Assembly: GCA_934047225.1 (NCBI GenBank)
Contig: CAKOHE010000047.1
Location: forward strand, 1-64,000
Source: Ypsolopha sequella
Lineage: Eukaryota; Arthropoda; Insecta; Lepidoptera; Ypsolophidae
Length of the DNA: 64,000 bases
Reading direction: 5' to 3'
Part shown: positions 42,878 through 54,832 of the stretch, piece by piece
How positions within the stretch are numbered: position 1 is the stretch's first letter
How the letters are laid out: each line of letters opens with the position of its first letter
Notes under the pieces: generated by a model
The model's input: the letters and a program-made list of their open reading frames with translations, nothing else
What the model was told of the DNA's origin: nothing
Databases searched by the model: none
Translations under genes and position numbers: made by a program

Positions 42878-43479
42878 TGCAATATTAATTTTTACTGTAA
42901 GTTATTATTACTATTATCCACAATTAGATGCAACAGGCAGGTTAAAATTTCTATTGACCATGAAGTGGAAGGCAGGCTTGTCAGTCTAAACCACAGAGTA
43001 CATTATTATGTCTAAACCTCTCAGAATAATGAGCTAAACCTGGTCTTTTTTGAATGACACACGAGTACATAGACATTTCAATATACCTACATCATAGAGG
43101 ATGCATATACAAATAAAACAACATTAGCCGCTTTATTTTTCCTTTAATATATTTAAAGCTTTACTTGATAAATAACCTTTTACCTTGATTTTTAAGGTTC
43201 CGTATCATTAGGTTCCGTGACCCTATTACTAATCCTCCGCTGTCTATCCATCTATCACATGGGTCTACAGCTTCAGCCGTTATAGGTAGCGCGTAAATAT
43301 TTTCACATAATGTATGTTACATTGTCCTCTATCACGGCAAATAATAATGTGGCCCCTATCACAGCATAAAAAGTTCAATAAATGGAAATCCAAGGGGGGT
43401 CCAATTATTCGATGTTATTTGTTTCAGCTCTATCTTTATAAAACAACAATTTTGGGCATATAAATATTAGAGTTCCGTA
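42878..43479. other. spacer with repeat fragments
   Basis: Around 43,195-43,260 the text 'ggttccgtgaccctattact' and 'ctccgctgtctatcc' belongs to a widespread moth repeat whose other parts lie at 43,480-44,425 and 45,255-45,350. Otherwise nothing. Confidence 0.45.
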
Positions 43480-44425
43480 TTCAAAAGGTGCTGATTTGTT
43501 TGTCAGGCGCTACCATTTTAGCGCCTTGTTTTTTGTCGCCTTGATGTTGCTATGTCATCTTTATTGTTGGTATTTACCATAATGATTTGGGGTTTCGTAC
43601 CCATATTTTGTGATGGTAGTACGGAACCCTTCGTGAGCGAGTCTGACTTGCACTTAGCCGGTTTAATAGCGACTTAATTAAGAAAAGTTGATATTTATCT
43701 TCTTAAATAGACTAAATGTGTTTTAGGGTTCCTTACCCAAAGCACAAATTATTATAACAAAGGCTCTATCGTTAGAACGGTTATACATACAAGTTGAAAA
43801 TTTAGGCAGACTACTATAAAGTAAAATAATAAAAATTACGAATTACGAATTGTTTGTCAGACGCTACCGTTTTATTGCTTCGTTTTTTGTCGCCTTGATG
43901 GTGCTATGGCATCTATGTTGTTGCAATTTACTTTTAGGGTTCCATACCCGTATTGTGTAGGGGTACGGAACCCTTTATGCACGAGTCGGATTCGCAAACT
44001 ACCGTTTTTTTAGTGACTTAATTACGAAATGTTGATATTTTCTTCTTAAATAGACTAATATTGTGAATGTGTGGAACATTATAAACCATCCTTTTTAGGG
44101 TGCCTTACCCAAGGAACAGATTATTATAACAAAGGCTCTATCTTTAGAACGGTAATACAACATACAAGTAAAAGTTTAAACTTTGGGCAGTCTGTAGTAA
44201 ATACTTTAAAGTAAAATAATGAAAATTTGGGTTCCGTACTAAAAAGGTACCGAATTGTTTGTCAGGCGCTACCGTTTTATCGCTTTTTTGTTTTTTGTCG
44301 CCTTAATGTTGCTATGGCATCTTTATTGTTGTTATTTACTTTTAGGGTTCCGTACCCTTATTGTGTAGGAGTACGGAACTCTTTATGCACGAGTCAGATT
44401 CGCACTTAACCGGTTTTATTTTTTA
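43480..44425 (+). repeat. large tandem repeat, about 2.5 units of 355-400 bp
   Basis: The segment 'tttgtttgtcaggcgctacc' recurs near 43,495, 43,850 and 44,256. It is followed each time by 'gttttttgtcgccttgatg' and by 'tacggaac(c/t)ctt..gcgagtctgac..gcactta' (43,620, 43,965, 44,370). The linkers ('acttaatta.gaaa.gttgat', 'aaaggctctatc.ttagaac') are also repeated. The 'gcgagtctgactcgcactt' theme is shared with 59,092-59,833 and 63,640-63,856. Confidence 0.8.
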
Positions 44426-46232
44426 GTTTTCGCACTTTAACTTTAACGTAGAATTTTTCGTTTTAGGCGTCTTTAATGCAAAGCAGCATACCACCAACGT
44501 CATCTAGTGTCATACAAATTTATAGATGCAGCTGGAAACATACATTTTGTATAGACTTTGTATGGAAATATTAAATTACCAACCGCAAATAACATTTTTA
44601 TATTATTTTGTTGCAATGTACACTTAACACTAACTGCATGCAAAATTTCAATTTTGTAGGCCTGCTAGAACACCTTTAGACTTTTGATGGTGTGTCAGTC
44701 AGTCAGTGACAAAATAAGGGAACTTTGACTTGAGATATTTCGTAATCAAATATAGGTACAAAGTTGTAATTTGGGGTCAGAAGTAGGATCAGTAAGTACT
44801 CTTGGTTCCTGAAATTTCAGACTTCTAGCTTCACCCACAACGAAGATACAGGGGGGTTGAAAGTGCCGTGAGTTGCTTCGAGAAAAGGATGGTACGGCCG
44901 TTCCGCGTTTTTTCTGCGAGACTTTGCGGGGGCACTGCCGTGCCCCCAGATTTACAACTTACAGTTTTATTTATGCAGGGGCTTCTTCAAATAAGGGTGC
45001 CGTCTCTTGGAAAATTCAATAAGTGAGTAAAGAAAACGTTTTCATACGAAACATGAATTACAGACGATGTTACTAAACGATGACGTAGTGACTTAAAAAA
45101 AATTAAAATTGTTTTCGTCTTCTTATGATATATTTTTGTCGGCTCCTTTTTCATATACGGGACTTGAAAATAATTAAATTTAGTTTTTAATTTCATCTCC
45201 AGTTTTGCGTAAACATTCTACGCAACATACCAAAATTGCAAGTCTTTACCACGTTCCGTCTAAGCTACAGACCCGGAACATACTGACGGACAGACAGACA
45301 GCAGAGTGACATTAAAAGGACTCCGTTTTGCTCTTTGAATACGAAACCCTAAGAACAATTTATCGGTCATATTTCTCACAATATAACTGACTGACTGATT
45401 TATGTAAAATTTGCAATTTTGCTGGTCACTGTTAGTTAACTTGTAAAGAGTTACTTTTGTTATTTGAATCATAGAGTTAGGAACTATAAGACATGTTTTT
45501 GTAGCATCTTGTCGCATGAATTACAGGGAAGTGGAAGTGTAAAGAATACCACTCTCAGTTTTCCTCCTAGATGGCGATATGCGAAAAAAAATACGGGTGT
45601 TTCTGTTCTGTGTATTTCATGAAATAAACGGAAAATTATAATAAATTTCTGGTATATGCATCTTGACTATATAATCTAGGGATTTGAAATTGGAAAACAT
45701 GTTTGGATAAATTTTCCTCGATAGAAATAATTGTTGAAATGAAAACTTCAAACACAGTTTTTCTCCTCGTTTGACTAATAGGAACCATATACAGAACTCA
45801 AACATATTTTATAAGGTGTGATACATCAATATCTAGAGATTTGATATTTGAAATTTTGCTACCTATTTTAGTTTTTTTATAAAAATTATAAAACTAACAT
45901 TTTTTGCTTTCGCTCTGTAACCGCCCCTTTCACACTGCGCGATTTTTCGCTTTGAGTGATAGTGACAAAAATAAAATTCGCTTTGCTCGTCTTCCGAAAT
46001 TATGATCACACTTATTTTGACTTTTGATTGAATATCGTCATAAATTTCACAAAACACAAGTAACGAAATTTATTTGAGACAATCCGATCCTAAAAGTTAT
46101 TATTTAATAATTCTATGATGACACAGGTGACTGAATGGCGAGCAAATGAAAAAAATTGGCCAATCAATGCGTTTATGCACTGATGTACCCCACTTCCTCA
46201 CACCCCGCTCAACTATTACTTAATACCACTAG
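44426..46232. other. unassigned stretch with one repeat fragment
   Basis: At 45,255-45,350 the complement of 'agggtttcgtattcaaagag' and '(ctgt)n' is a piece of the repeat family of 43,480-44,425. Minus-strand frames at 44,987-45,196, 45,260-45,517, 45,617-45,805 and 45,863-46,057 show no family features. Confidence 0.45.
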
Positions 46233-46308
46233 CATTGTAGTAACATACATTGTAGTAACATACATTGTAGTAACTTAATACGTTACTACAATGTATGTTT
46301 GTGTCTAT
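46233..46308. repeat. 17-bp direct repeat with inverted copy
   Basis: 'cattgtagtaacatac' occurs three times in a row and is followed by the complement 'gttactacaatgtatg', so it can form a hairpin. Confidence 0.75.
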
Positions 46309-46436
46309 CGAAATTAGAGGTTTTATAACGCCGAAACTTTCTAGCGAATTTGTGAAAAATATGATATGATTACAGATAAATCGTATCGTATTTTTATAAT
46401 TTTGACAGCGTTATTATGATAAAACGGATATGACAA

Positions 46437-48042
46437 CCCAAGTAGCATTTTACTCCATTTAAGAGTACACATTTAGTTGCCATGTGTACTTGAAGCATTA
46501 TTACAGTTCACTCGTGATGTAGAAGCTGCATTATTGCGATTAATAACACCTACACCTGTCTAAGGGACTTATAGAAGTGTAGAGTTACACTCTTATACGA
46601 TTGTTGGTGTAATAATACTCTAACAACTATCCTTTAGTCAGCCGTCTGACTAAGAGCATTATAGGAGGGTAGAGATACGGCAACCGCTGTTTAACGGCCT
46701 ACTTGTACGATGTTATGGAGCTAGCATTTTAATAGAACACATGTGGTCATTTATAAAGCCAAAGGCTGTTATGTTTACTTGTTTTAGACTGTTATACAGC
46801 TAGTAGCTGTAGTAGGACTTATTTGTGATCATTAAAATAACCTTTTTTTACTATCTGTACAGAAGTGTTTAAATGGTTCACATGTGCACTGTAGGCTGTT
46901 AAAAGGACTACATGTGTTGTCCATTAACATCAATAGCAGTTTATTTGTCCACAAGTACTACTCTTATTTGCTGTAAGCTGAACATGAATGTGAATGTGAT
47001 ATTCTATTACACTTATCCCACTGGTATCTCACACGAAAACAAAAAGTGATTTTTGTTAGTTTGTTACAAAATTTGTACTTAAGGTACTCATACTTGTCTT
47101 AGTACATGGGCTAGGCGATTTAACGGACAATAATTATTATTGTGGATCTCTAAAGTTTTAGTATATTGAAAGAATTAAACGATGATACACAATTGACCTG
47201 AAATACATCTTAAAGCTCTACATAAGGTCACATGTGAACCTATTAAATGCTCACCGCATTAAATTGGACTTATAACAGTTCACATAGCCGTTTTTCATTT
47301 CCACCATGTTGTTCTACGTAACCTAAAATATTTACCAAATAAATCTCCAAAATTATCATGCAGATTTATCACAAAATACGCAGATAGAGCGATTGAGTTT
47401 TGGTTTCATGTTATAATTAATTACTGTAGTATAATTATAATGCCAATATAATATCAAAAACTGAAAATTCTAGATTTCCTCTCAGCCAGTTTTAAATATT
47501 TTAAAATGAATATCGCGTTTTTTCAGAGGCGCGTGAATATTTTAGCTGTAAATATGTATACATTTCACGATAAAGTTGCATTCCCATGGCATTAACATTA
47601 TTAAGTATACCGCGTGTTATCATAAATTTTTATCCTTGATCAGCCGGAGTTAATGTTTCTGATGGCACACACAAAACCAAACCAATGAGGAAATTAATAA
47701 TAAAATAAAGAAATAATAGGACACATGTGAATTTGAGGCTGTGTATTTAGCCACTTGTTACTCTTTATTACACTCATGTATGTTGTATGGTTCACACTGC
47801 GTCCCATATAGTGCCGTAAGTCAGCCTTAAGTCCACATGTTACTACTTAAACTGCTATTATAATGCTATTATACTGCTAATGTACAGCCATAGTGAACTT
47901 AAGGCTGTCTAATTTGTGCCCAAACTGGTTCTATAAGAGCATTATAGCAAGCTATACAGCTCTTATACAGCTGACTTACACAGCTTGTGGAGTACATGTG
48001 AACGACTAGACATCTTATATAGAACCCCGAATGCTACTTGGG
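46437..48042. mobile_element. 1.6-kb element with CCCAAGTAGCATT inverted ends, family unknown
   Basis: CCCAAGTAGCATT at 46,437-46,449 is mirrored exactly by AATGCTACTTGGG at 48,030-48,042. The interior has no long frame but is rich in recurring short words on both strands: CACATGT or ACATGTG at least seven times (e.g. 46,739, 46,879, 47,228, 47,721, 47,992), and 'ctgttatacagct' / 'ctcttatacagct' and 'gagcattata(g)' several times. No clear target duplication is visible (the flanks are '..gacaa' and 'aatgt..'). I do not recognise the family. Confidence 0.55.
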
Positions 48043-48579
48043 AATGTAGCTGCGGCAGACACAATGTATGATTTTTTTTACAAAACGCCTGAAAGTAAAA
48101 CCTTATAAACAAGGGCGTTGTAAGACTGAGAGAAGGAACTCATAAATCTGGGACAAAAGAAGCTGTCTAAACGCATACCATAAGCGGAATCTCATGAAAC
48201 AATAGTATAACAGATAAGCGAATAAAAGGTGTTAGAGTAGTTCCCGAGATAAACGCGTAATGAAGAACCCGGTGAATTGATAACGATCCGTGGCTTATTC
48301 GGAACCCCGATTCGGGGATTATACGATTTTAGATTGTCTGAACCCCGTGCTTACCCGTTAGACTAAAGTTTAACGAGAAAATACGTAGTTCCCTAAAGTC
48401 GCTGTAAGTAGCAAACTTTACAACGTGATGCCTATATAAATTGAACGTGAACCTTGTTGCGATCAGCTGCTTGTGTATATGAATTTCATTACGCAAATAC
48501 TAGTAGGTATACTTAAGACTGTACCTGAGCCTAGAGCATGACCAACTCCAGTCTATCTAGGATTCGTTTGAAGAAATTC
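48043..48579. other. unassigned stretch
   Basis: Nothing recognised. Confidence 0.5.
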
Positions 48580-49024
48580 GGACTCTCCTTCTATTGAAAA
48601 AAATATATTTGGTTTACTAATCTTTTCTCTAGGGATCTTACGTATAAACAATGTACTAAGGCTTATACTTTTGTCAAAGAAAAATGTTTTGCAACCTCTT
48701 TTTTTTTGGTTTTCAAACGTTCGCTTGAAGAACGCGGTTAAGAAATCAACTTAATATTTTTTCATAAAATAGGTAATACAAATATGAAGGTATATCACCT
48801 AAATTCAATATTTTTTTCCCTACAAAATATTTCAGTATTAGCTAAAAACACACCAATTTGTTGTTTCGCTGCGTGATCACTAGTATTACGCGTCTAAAAA
48901 AAAGAGGCCAAAGAGCCAACATATAATCGCCTCTATGAAAAGCGTATAAAGTCTTTGCCATTAGACTTATTGTGCTGGACGGATAATAAAAAAAGTTGCT
49001 AGAGTATGCCATCTTCTTAATTTT
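48580..49024 (-). repeat. interspersed repeat, copy 2 (inverted copy of 5,606-6,046)
   Basis: Complement matches 5,606-6,046 over its whole length. The minus-strand 61-codon frame (48,842-49,027) has the counterpart described there. Confidence 0.75.
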
Positions 49025-50190
49025 CACGTGAAAAGCGTTGTCTTTGCCTGTGAGAAAAAAATGTTGAAATTAAACAGCAAATACATTTTTTTTATAAGTA
49101 TATGGCCTTTAATTATTATAATTTGTATATGGATAATATTTAGGAAAATTTATCGTCGAATAACAGTCATATATCGCATTTTTTTTCTTTCTTTTTGTTA
49201 TTTTCTCAATATGAAATCAGAAATTAAAAAGAAAAATCATATACTAATAAGTTGGGGAAATAGCCCTTGGGTCTAGGACGAATCCAAGCCTTGGGCCCAA
49301 GAAAATGATGAATCCCTTACAGAATGATGACCAAGAGGTGACATCGTAATTACTCGTAAAACTCGAATGAAATCAAAATATGAGATTTTATAACCGGCAA
49401 TGGGCAAAAACGAGCAACCAATTATGCCTATGGCATTCGTCATGCTTGTTTAAAGCTACCTCCTTATGGTAGTACCGCGGTGCGACAGTATGTATTTGTT
49501 TTGATGATAATGAAACCGTCTCTAGATTTATTGTTTAAGCCTGGATCGTGTGGGATCAGGGTTGTTTACCTTTTTCATTTCTCCAGTTTTGAAATGAAAC
49601 CTTAATAATTTAATTTGGGGGCCTTCGTTATTTATCTTTTGGAGAAGTTAAATAAGATTAAGTACAATGAATCCTTGGGTAGATTTTCTATGGAGTGTGA
49701 ATAACAGATTTTTTAACACGCTTTTTTCGTTTGAGGTAACTTTAATTTCTACAGCCAAATTCATACCGGACACTCGCCGTAACTGTTAAAAACTTGTTTG
49801 TTAAATTCCTTTTTGCTTAATACTAAACAGATGAGGGTTAGATTTGGATATATTACAAAAGCAAATGTCATACGTTTCTAAAAATTCCAAAAAAAAATTT
49901 TTTTTTTGTTCGTATTTTTACTGTCACCGTCATAAAAAGACTAGCGCGGCGGTTTTGGCGGGAAAATCGCATTGAAATAACGAAATGTTTCGCCAATTTT
50001 TTTTTCTACAGCTTTACGTGATCGCGACTCATTAGAGTCAAAGCTCCTTACTAACTCCAATATTCCAATTCAAATAGTAAGAAATGAGATATTAAATACA
50101 TCTTGCGTATTATGACATATTATGTTTTAATAAAGCACAACTGCATATGTCATAAATTCTGCATTTTATCCCGTATTTGTTGAAAATTGG
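49025..50190. other. unassigned stretch
   Basis: AT-rich spacer; the frame at 49,028-49,276 starts with a run of hydrophobic residues but shows no family motif. Nothing else recognised. Confidence 0.45.
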
Positions 50191-50610
50191 GTAAGAAAGA
50201 AAGAAAGAAAATATTTATTTCAGACAAATCCATATCTTAGTTAGTAACAATATATGCTTAAAAACTATGTTAGTATCTTAATCTAAACACAAAAACAAAA
50301 AAGACAAAACGAGAACACAGAAAAGTTACCAGAAGTCGCTGTTGCAGACATCACACAATTAAATTGAGTGATGCCTACAACAATGTCCTCCTGGTGAAGC
50401 ACTGTGACTCCAAGTGAACCCTGTTCCAGAATCCCAGAACAAGACTGTTCCAACGATCAAAAATGCCCTCCAAGATGCTGTTGGAGCTGCCCCTTAAACG
50501 ACTCATAAGGGAAGGCACACGTTTTCGGACTATTGCTGTGAAGCTATCAGTCTGTGCCTCCGCGAACATTCCTGATGCGCTGCAGTATTGTGGCAGCCCT
50601 AAGAAACAGT
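50191..50610 (-). mobile_element. LINE 3' fragment, minus strand
   Basis: On the minus strand the frame 50,569-50,375 reads MFAEAQTDSFTAIVRKRV followed by SLMSRLRGSSNSILEG, a sequence that I recall from the C-terminus of LINE polyproteins in moths. About 150 bp of 3' region and a tail of 'ttttctttctttctttc' type (50,191-50,210) follow. The 5' part is truncated near 50,610. Confidence 0.6.
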
Positions 50611-51673
50611 TTTTTTTTTTAATTTGTAGTTAGGCCAATAGCTTAATAGGTTTAAAATGATCTCTAGAGATTGAATTAAGAATCAAGGTACGTTTAAACA
50701 GAGTTTAATTTCCTAAATCGACTGGATTCGACGTTTTCGACATTCTAAAATGTCACATTTCACATTTTTACAGGGATAGTCACCTTAATAGACAGTCATT
50801 TTAAGCATTTTATAGTGCCTCCCTAATTCCTAACTTTACATAAAAGGTTTGTATATTTAACAATATCTAGTAGTTTGCTCCGAACTGTGAACTTGTGATT
50901 TGATCTTGACCGATTCAGCTCATGTTCGATCTTGAAAATTCTTTTTGTCTCATTTACTCGCCTAGCCATGACGTTCCGATCACCGATACTCGAGTTATCG
51001 TGGGACAAACATTTATACATACATACAAATTGTTCAAGTAGACTCAGAGAACTTCAATCGCTTTGTCACTCACTTGATCAATTAAGCCCTTGCGAAAAAC
51101 TTGCATGAAAAATATAAATATACCTTTATTGAAAAACAAAACAATCCAATTATATCAGAAATCAAAAGGCTGAAGGCGATGAAAGGGGAAAACACTTATA
51201 AATTCTCTCTTTAACAAATATAAACAAAAAATAAAGCTAATAAACGTGCCAGTATTCCGACGTGTCAGAAAAAAGAGAATTGTTTTTTCGGACGCAACTT
51301 TTATAACTCAATTTCACTCTTAAAACAAAAAGTTTTCTAATCAATCAATCGACAATATATGTATCATCTAACAACGTTTTCATTATTTTTGGTGGGAAAG
51401 TAAGAAAAATGATAATATATATTTATATCTGTATTATTTTGAGAAGAGACAAAAAAAGATTTATCATTTGTAACGAATATGTAGCAGTATTATTATAATT
51501 TTGTTTCTACGATAATACTGTACTATTTTTTCAAGGAAAGATAAATATTATATTAAGGATTCGATCTTGAACGCTTTAATATTTATAAACCTTTCTGTTG
51601 CCTAGTGCTAAAATTTTAGCTTATTTTGGAATTGCCACATATGTACTCACAGTAAACGTTAGTTTTGTTGCGG
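50611..51673. other. unassigned AT-rich stretch
   Basis: Nothing recognised; the minus-strand frame 50,823-51,020 has no features. Confidence 0.5.
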
Positions 51674-52490
51674 TTACTTATTTTGTTTCAGGTGCGCAAA
51701 TTTAACCCTTAAGTACAATACCATTTTCATACTACACTCTTACTATTCTCGGTCCGTACGGACCCGTAATTTTCATCATGTCACTTTTCATGAAACAGTT
51801 AAGTTTTTAGTGTTATTTCAGTTTTATTTTACCGTTACTTCTGTCTATGAATTATTTGTAAGCGTAAAATAGTACGCTGACTCAAAATTCTTAGGATAAA
51901 TCATGATCAAAAATGTTCGTTGCACTAACGTCTCTATGACCTATTTCATTTCATTAGAAAATTTAACTTATTTGCCCAAATCCTTAAAGACTAGATTTAA
52001 ACAGAATTAAAACTTTTAATGGTAAATCTAAAAATAAAATAAAAATATGTTGGTAAAATTTGTACCTAAGAAAACCATAACCGAAGCAAAAATCCCAACA
52101 ACGCAAGAAAAAAGTTACATGACCTCAAATGACATATCAACAAAACAGAAGTAATATGTACCTGTGTAATAAGTACTAGTCATAAGTACTTGTGTGCAAA
52201 ACAAATGTTATATTATTGTTAGTTATGTCAGAAAAAAATACCTTTATTATTTACACCCACTATTACTTTTCTGGTTCCGTACGAACCCGAGTTTGCGTAA
52301 TTCTCAGAAACAATTAAAATAGCCGTGCTTCTCGTATTACTGTTTGCTTGGCATCAACGAGTTAGGAAGGTATAGAGAGGAGAGCAAGGTGGTAGCTAAT
52401 TAGATGTATGAGTTATTAACTAAAGTCAGTTTGCGCTCGGGTCTATACGGACCCGTTTAGCACTCAAGGGTCAAATTACTTATTTTGTTT
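51674..52490. mobile_element. 0.79-kb unit between 15-bp direct repeats
   Basis: TTACTTATTTTGTTT at 51,674-51,688 is repeated exactly at 52,476-52,490. Just inside lie related inverted ends ('aacccttaagtac' at 51,704; 'gcactcaagggt' at 52,460). Three palindromic blocks of the type GGTCCGTACGGACCC occur at 51,751, 52,273 (GGTTCCGTACGAACCC) and 52,440 (variant). No coding capacity. Some piggyBac-type short elements of insects have similar words, but no TTAA duplication frames this unit. Confidence 0.5.
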
Positions 52491-52879
52491 ACTTAGCGGT
52501 CTCCCAACGCATTTCTGGGTCAACAATAATTTGATACTACATCTAATGTTTACTTTTTAAGTGATTGTTTTAAACATCAACTTTTTTTTTATTTAAATTG
52601 TACTCGTGTACCCAACTACTCATCAAGACCGATTAAATGAGCCTAAACACGATATATCTAAAATAAATTTTCAAGGCGCAGACAATCCTGGTAGCAGCGT
52701 CAGGTCCAGATTACCACTATCCATCATCGGAATCACAAAGGAGGAGAAGGAGTAAAAGACATAAATATTCCATTAATGTATATAAAATTTATGTACCGAC
52801 TCGGAAAAGAGCCCGTTACAAATTTTTATCAAATACAGCTAAGAATCATTCCAATTAAACAACAGTAAGTGCGCGTTAG
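52491..52879. other. unassigned stretch
   Basis: Nothing recognised. Confidence 0.5.
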
Positions 52880-53065
52880 TATGGCGGTAGCGTTCATTCA
52901 CCCTTTTCTACCACTGTACTCGTTTTTGCGGTAGCGATACTTTTATATGTTCCGCGTAACGTGCGAAAGTACTGTCTCTAAGCGTACTATAGTAGCGGCG
53001 CCAATATGGCCGCCCAATATGGCCGCTACCTGAGTATGATAGCACAAAAGGGGTGAATGACCGCT
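52880..53065. repeat. foldback element
   Basis: 'cggtagcgttcattcaccc' near 52,884 pairs with 'ggggtgaatgaccgc' near 53,050. The interior repeats 'caatatggccgc' twice (53,001-53,026). Confidence 0.6.
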
Positions 53066-54832
53066 ATGAGCATAGCCTGTGACAGGCATAGGCGTCAAAC
53101 TAATAAGTTACGGCACTCCTTCGTTTTTCGACGTCACGGGGGTTAAAAATTAAAAATTTTACGACAAAATAGGTACATTTATTTATATAAAGGTCTTTAG
53201 GTATATTGAACATATCAATTTCATTATTCATTAACTAGGTGTTTTAATTTAACACTACTAGCTTATACCCTCCGTTCTATATGTAGAAATCGACCACTGA
53301 ATTTTCAGGACAAATGTAGCACGTATACTCGTCAATATTAGCCCAAGGCCTATAACAACATTCGCTTGCTTGACAAAATATTTCCCTACCATTTATTAGC
53401 TAATAGTAGGGTATGCGCAAAGTCAGGAATTTCGAAGACAAGTCTTCGCAGTTGATTGATGAATGTCGTGTTGCGACGACGTGTACATCGTGTGTCGACA
53501 GGACGAGCGTAGGGTTTCCAGAAGGCAGTAATTTAGCAGACAATTTGTATTTGTCACTCTCGCTTTTCTTGCGCATTTTTCATCCATCAACATTTGTTAT
53601 TAATATTATATAGAAAACATTTTTGGTGTTCCCTTTTTCGGAGACGGGGAACTAAGATGATTTTGGATTTCGCCAAAAAGGATAAATTCCTTACACTCCT
53701 CCTCGTCTGAAACTGAAGAACGGCTGAGTCGATTGAACTGAAAGGCTTGTTTTTGTTGAAACACCTTCATCAAAATACATCCAATTGATTAAACCCTGAT
53801 TTCACAGTTGAGCATTTCAAATTAAGCGATGCTTAAGTATAAAATGCAGCGCTGTGATTGGCCCAACAGTAGCTGCAGTATCGGTTAGCGAGATTTTCTT
53901 AAATCATAAACTTGGGGAAAGTCTTACATTAAGCAAGTTGATTGTTGTGATTGTTGGCACTTGGCAGAACTTATCAGGCATTATGAAGAAACACTTGTAC
54001 TTTTCAACAAATTTTCTAATTGTACTTGGTCTACTCGGCCTAACCAGTTTCGCTCTAACAGCATTATCAAGAACTTTAACTTGAGAATTTAAGAACAAAA
54101 CTCAATAAATTATGTTAACATTGCTTGGTCTACGAACAAATATTAATAAGGAGAGGGTATCCGAAGAAATCGGTCCTGCTCCAACGTTTTTATTTCACAC
54201 TTGTCTATCCTGCTCAGTGGAAGCGAGCCACTTAGAAATATCGCGATTTCCAAGTGTTTATCTTAATTGTTTTGGAATGAGAAGAATGGGTTTTTAAAAT
54301 AAATAGGCTATTTTATATCTATCGGCGCGACTTTGCTGTTGCGTTCATTTGCCGCAATCTTCGATGGGAGCGAGCCCGGAGAACGAACTGTTGTAAAACT
54401 TGTCCTCAAGATGTCGCTACTCGCTGCTCAGTATTTTATGTACAGTGTAGGCTAAATTTAGGGTTCATTAATTCAATATTAATCTAGTAATGTTTCTTGT
54501 TGATAATCATTAAGTTTTGAGGCTTTCTATTGTCTGATTATTCACATCACAATGAATTAATCTAAGTTCGATCTGCAAATCTTTTCTGTTCATCCGTTTT
54601 ACGCCGTAGTTTCAATCGTTCCGTAATTTCTTTATTACTAGTAGGAATAGATTAATTAAATAATAGTTTCTATTGTTTCTAATGACTGTTTAAAATATTG
54701 AATTGAATTGTCAGTAAATTGAATCATGATTATTGTAATTACCAAGATGATGATTTATAAAAAGACACAGTTTTGTTAGCGTTGAGCGTAGAGGCTAGTT
54801 CATGCGGTTTCATGACAAGAGCTCTGATTGGT
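53066..54832. other. unassigned stretch with a small hydrophobic frame
   Basis: A 76-codon frame at 53,854-54,084 contains two hydrophobic segments (LIVVIVGTW and FLIVLGLLGLTSFALTAL) and is followed by AATAAA at about 54,103. No homologue is recognised and no splice sites are convincing. The remainder is spacer. Confidence 0.3.

Noticed and set aside
53854..54084. Small membrane protein gene with two hydrophobic segments
   Set aside because: No homology recognised, no reliable start or splice context; could be chance in AT-rich DNA. Kept only as a remark in the spacer entry.
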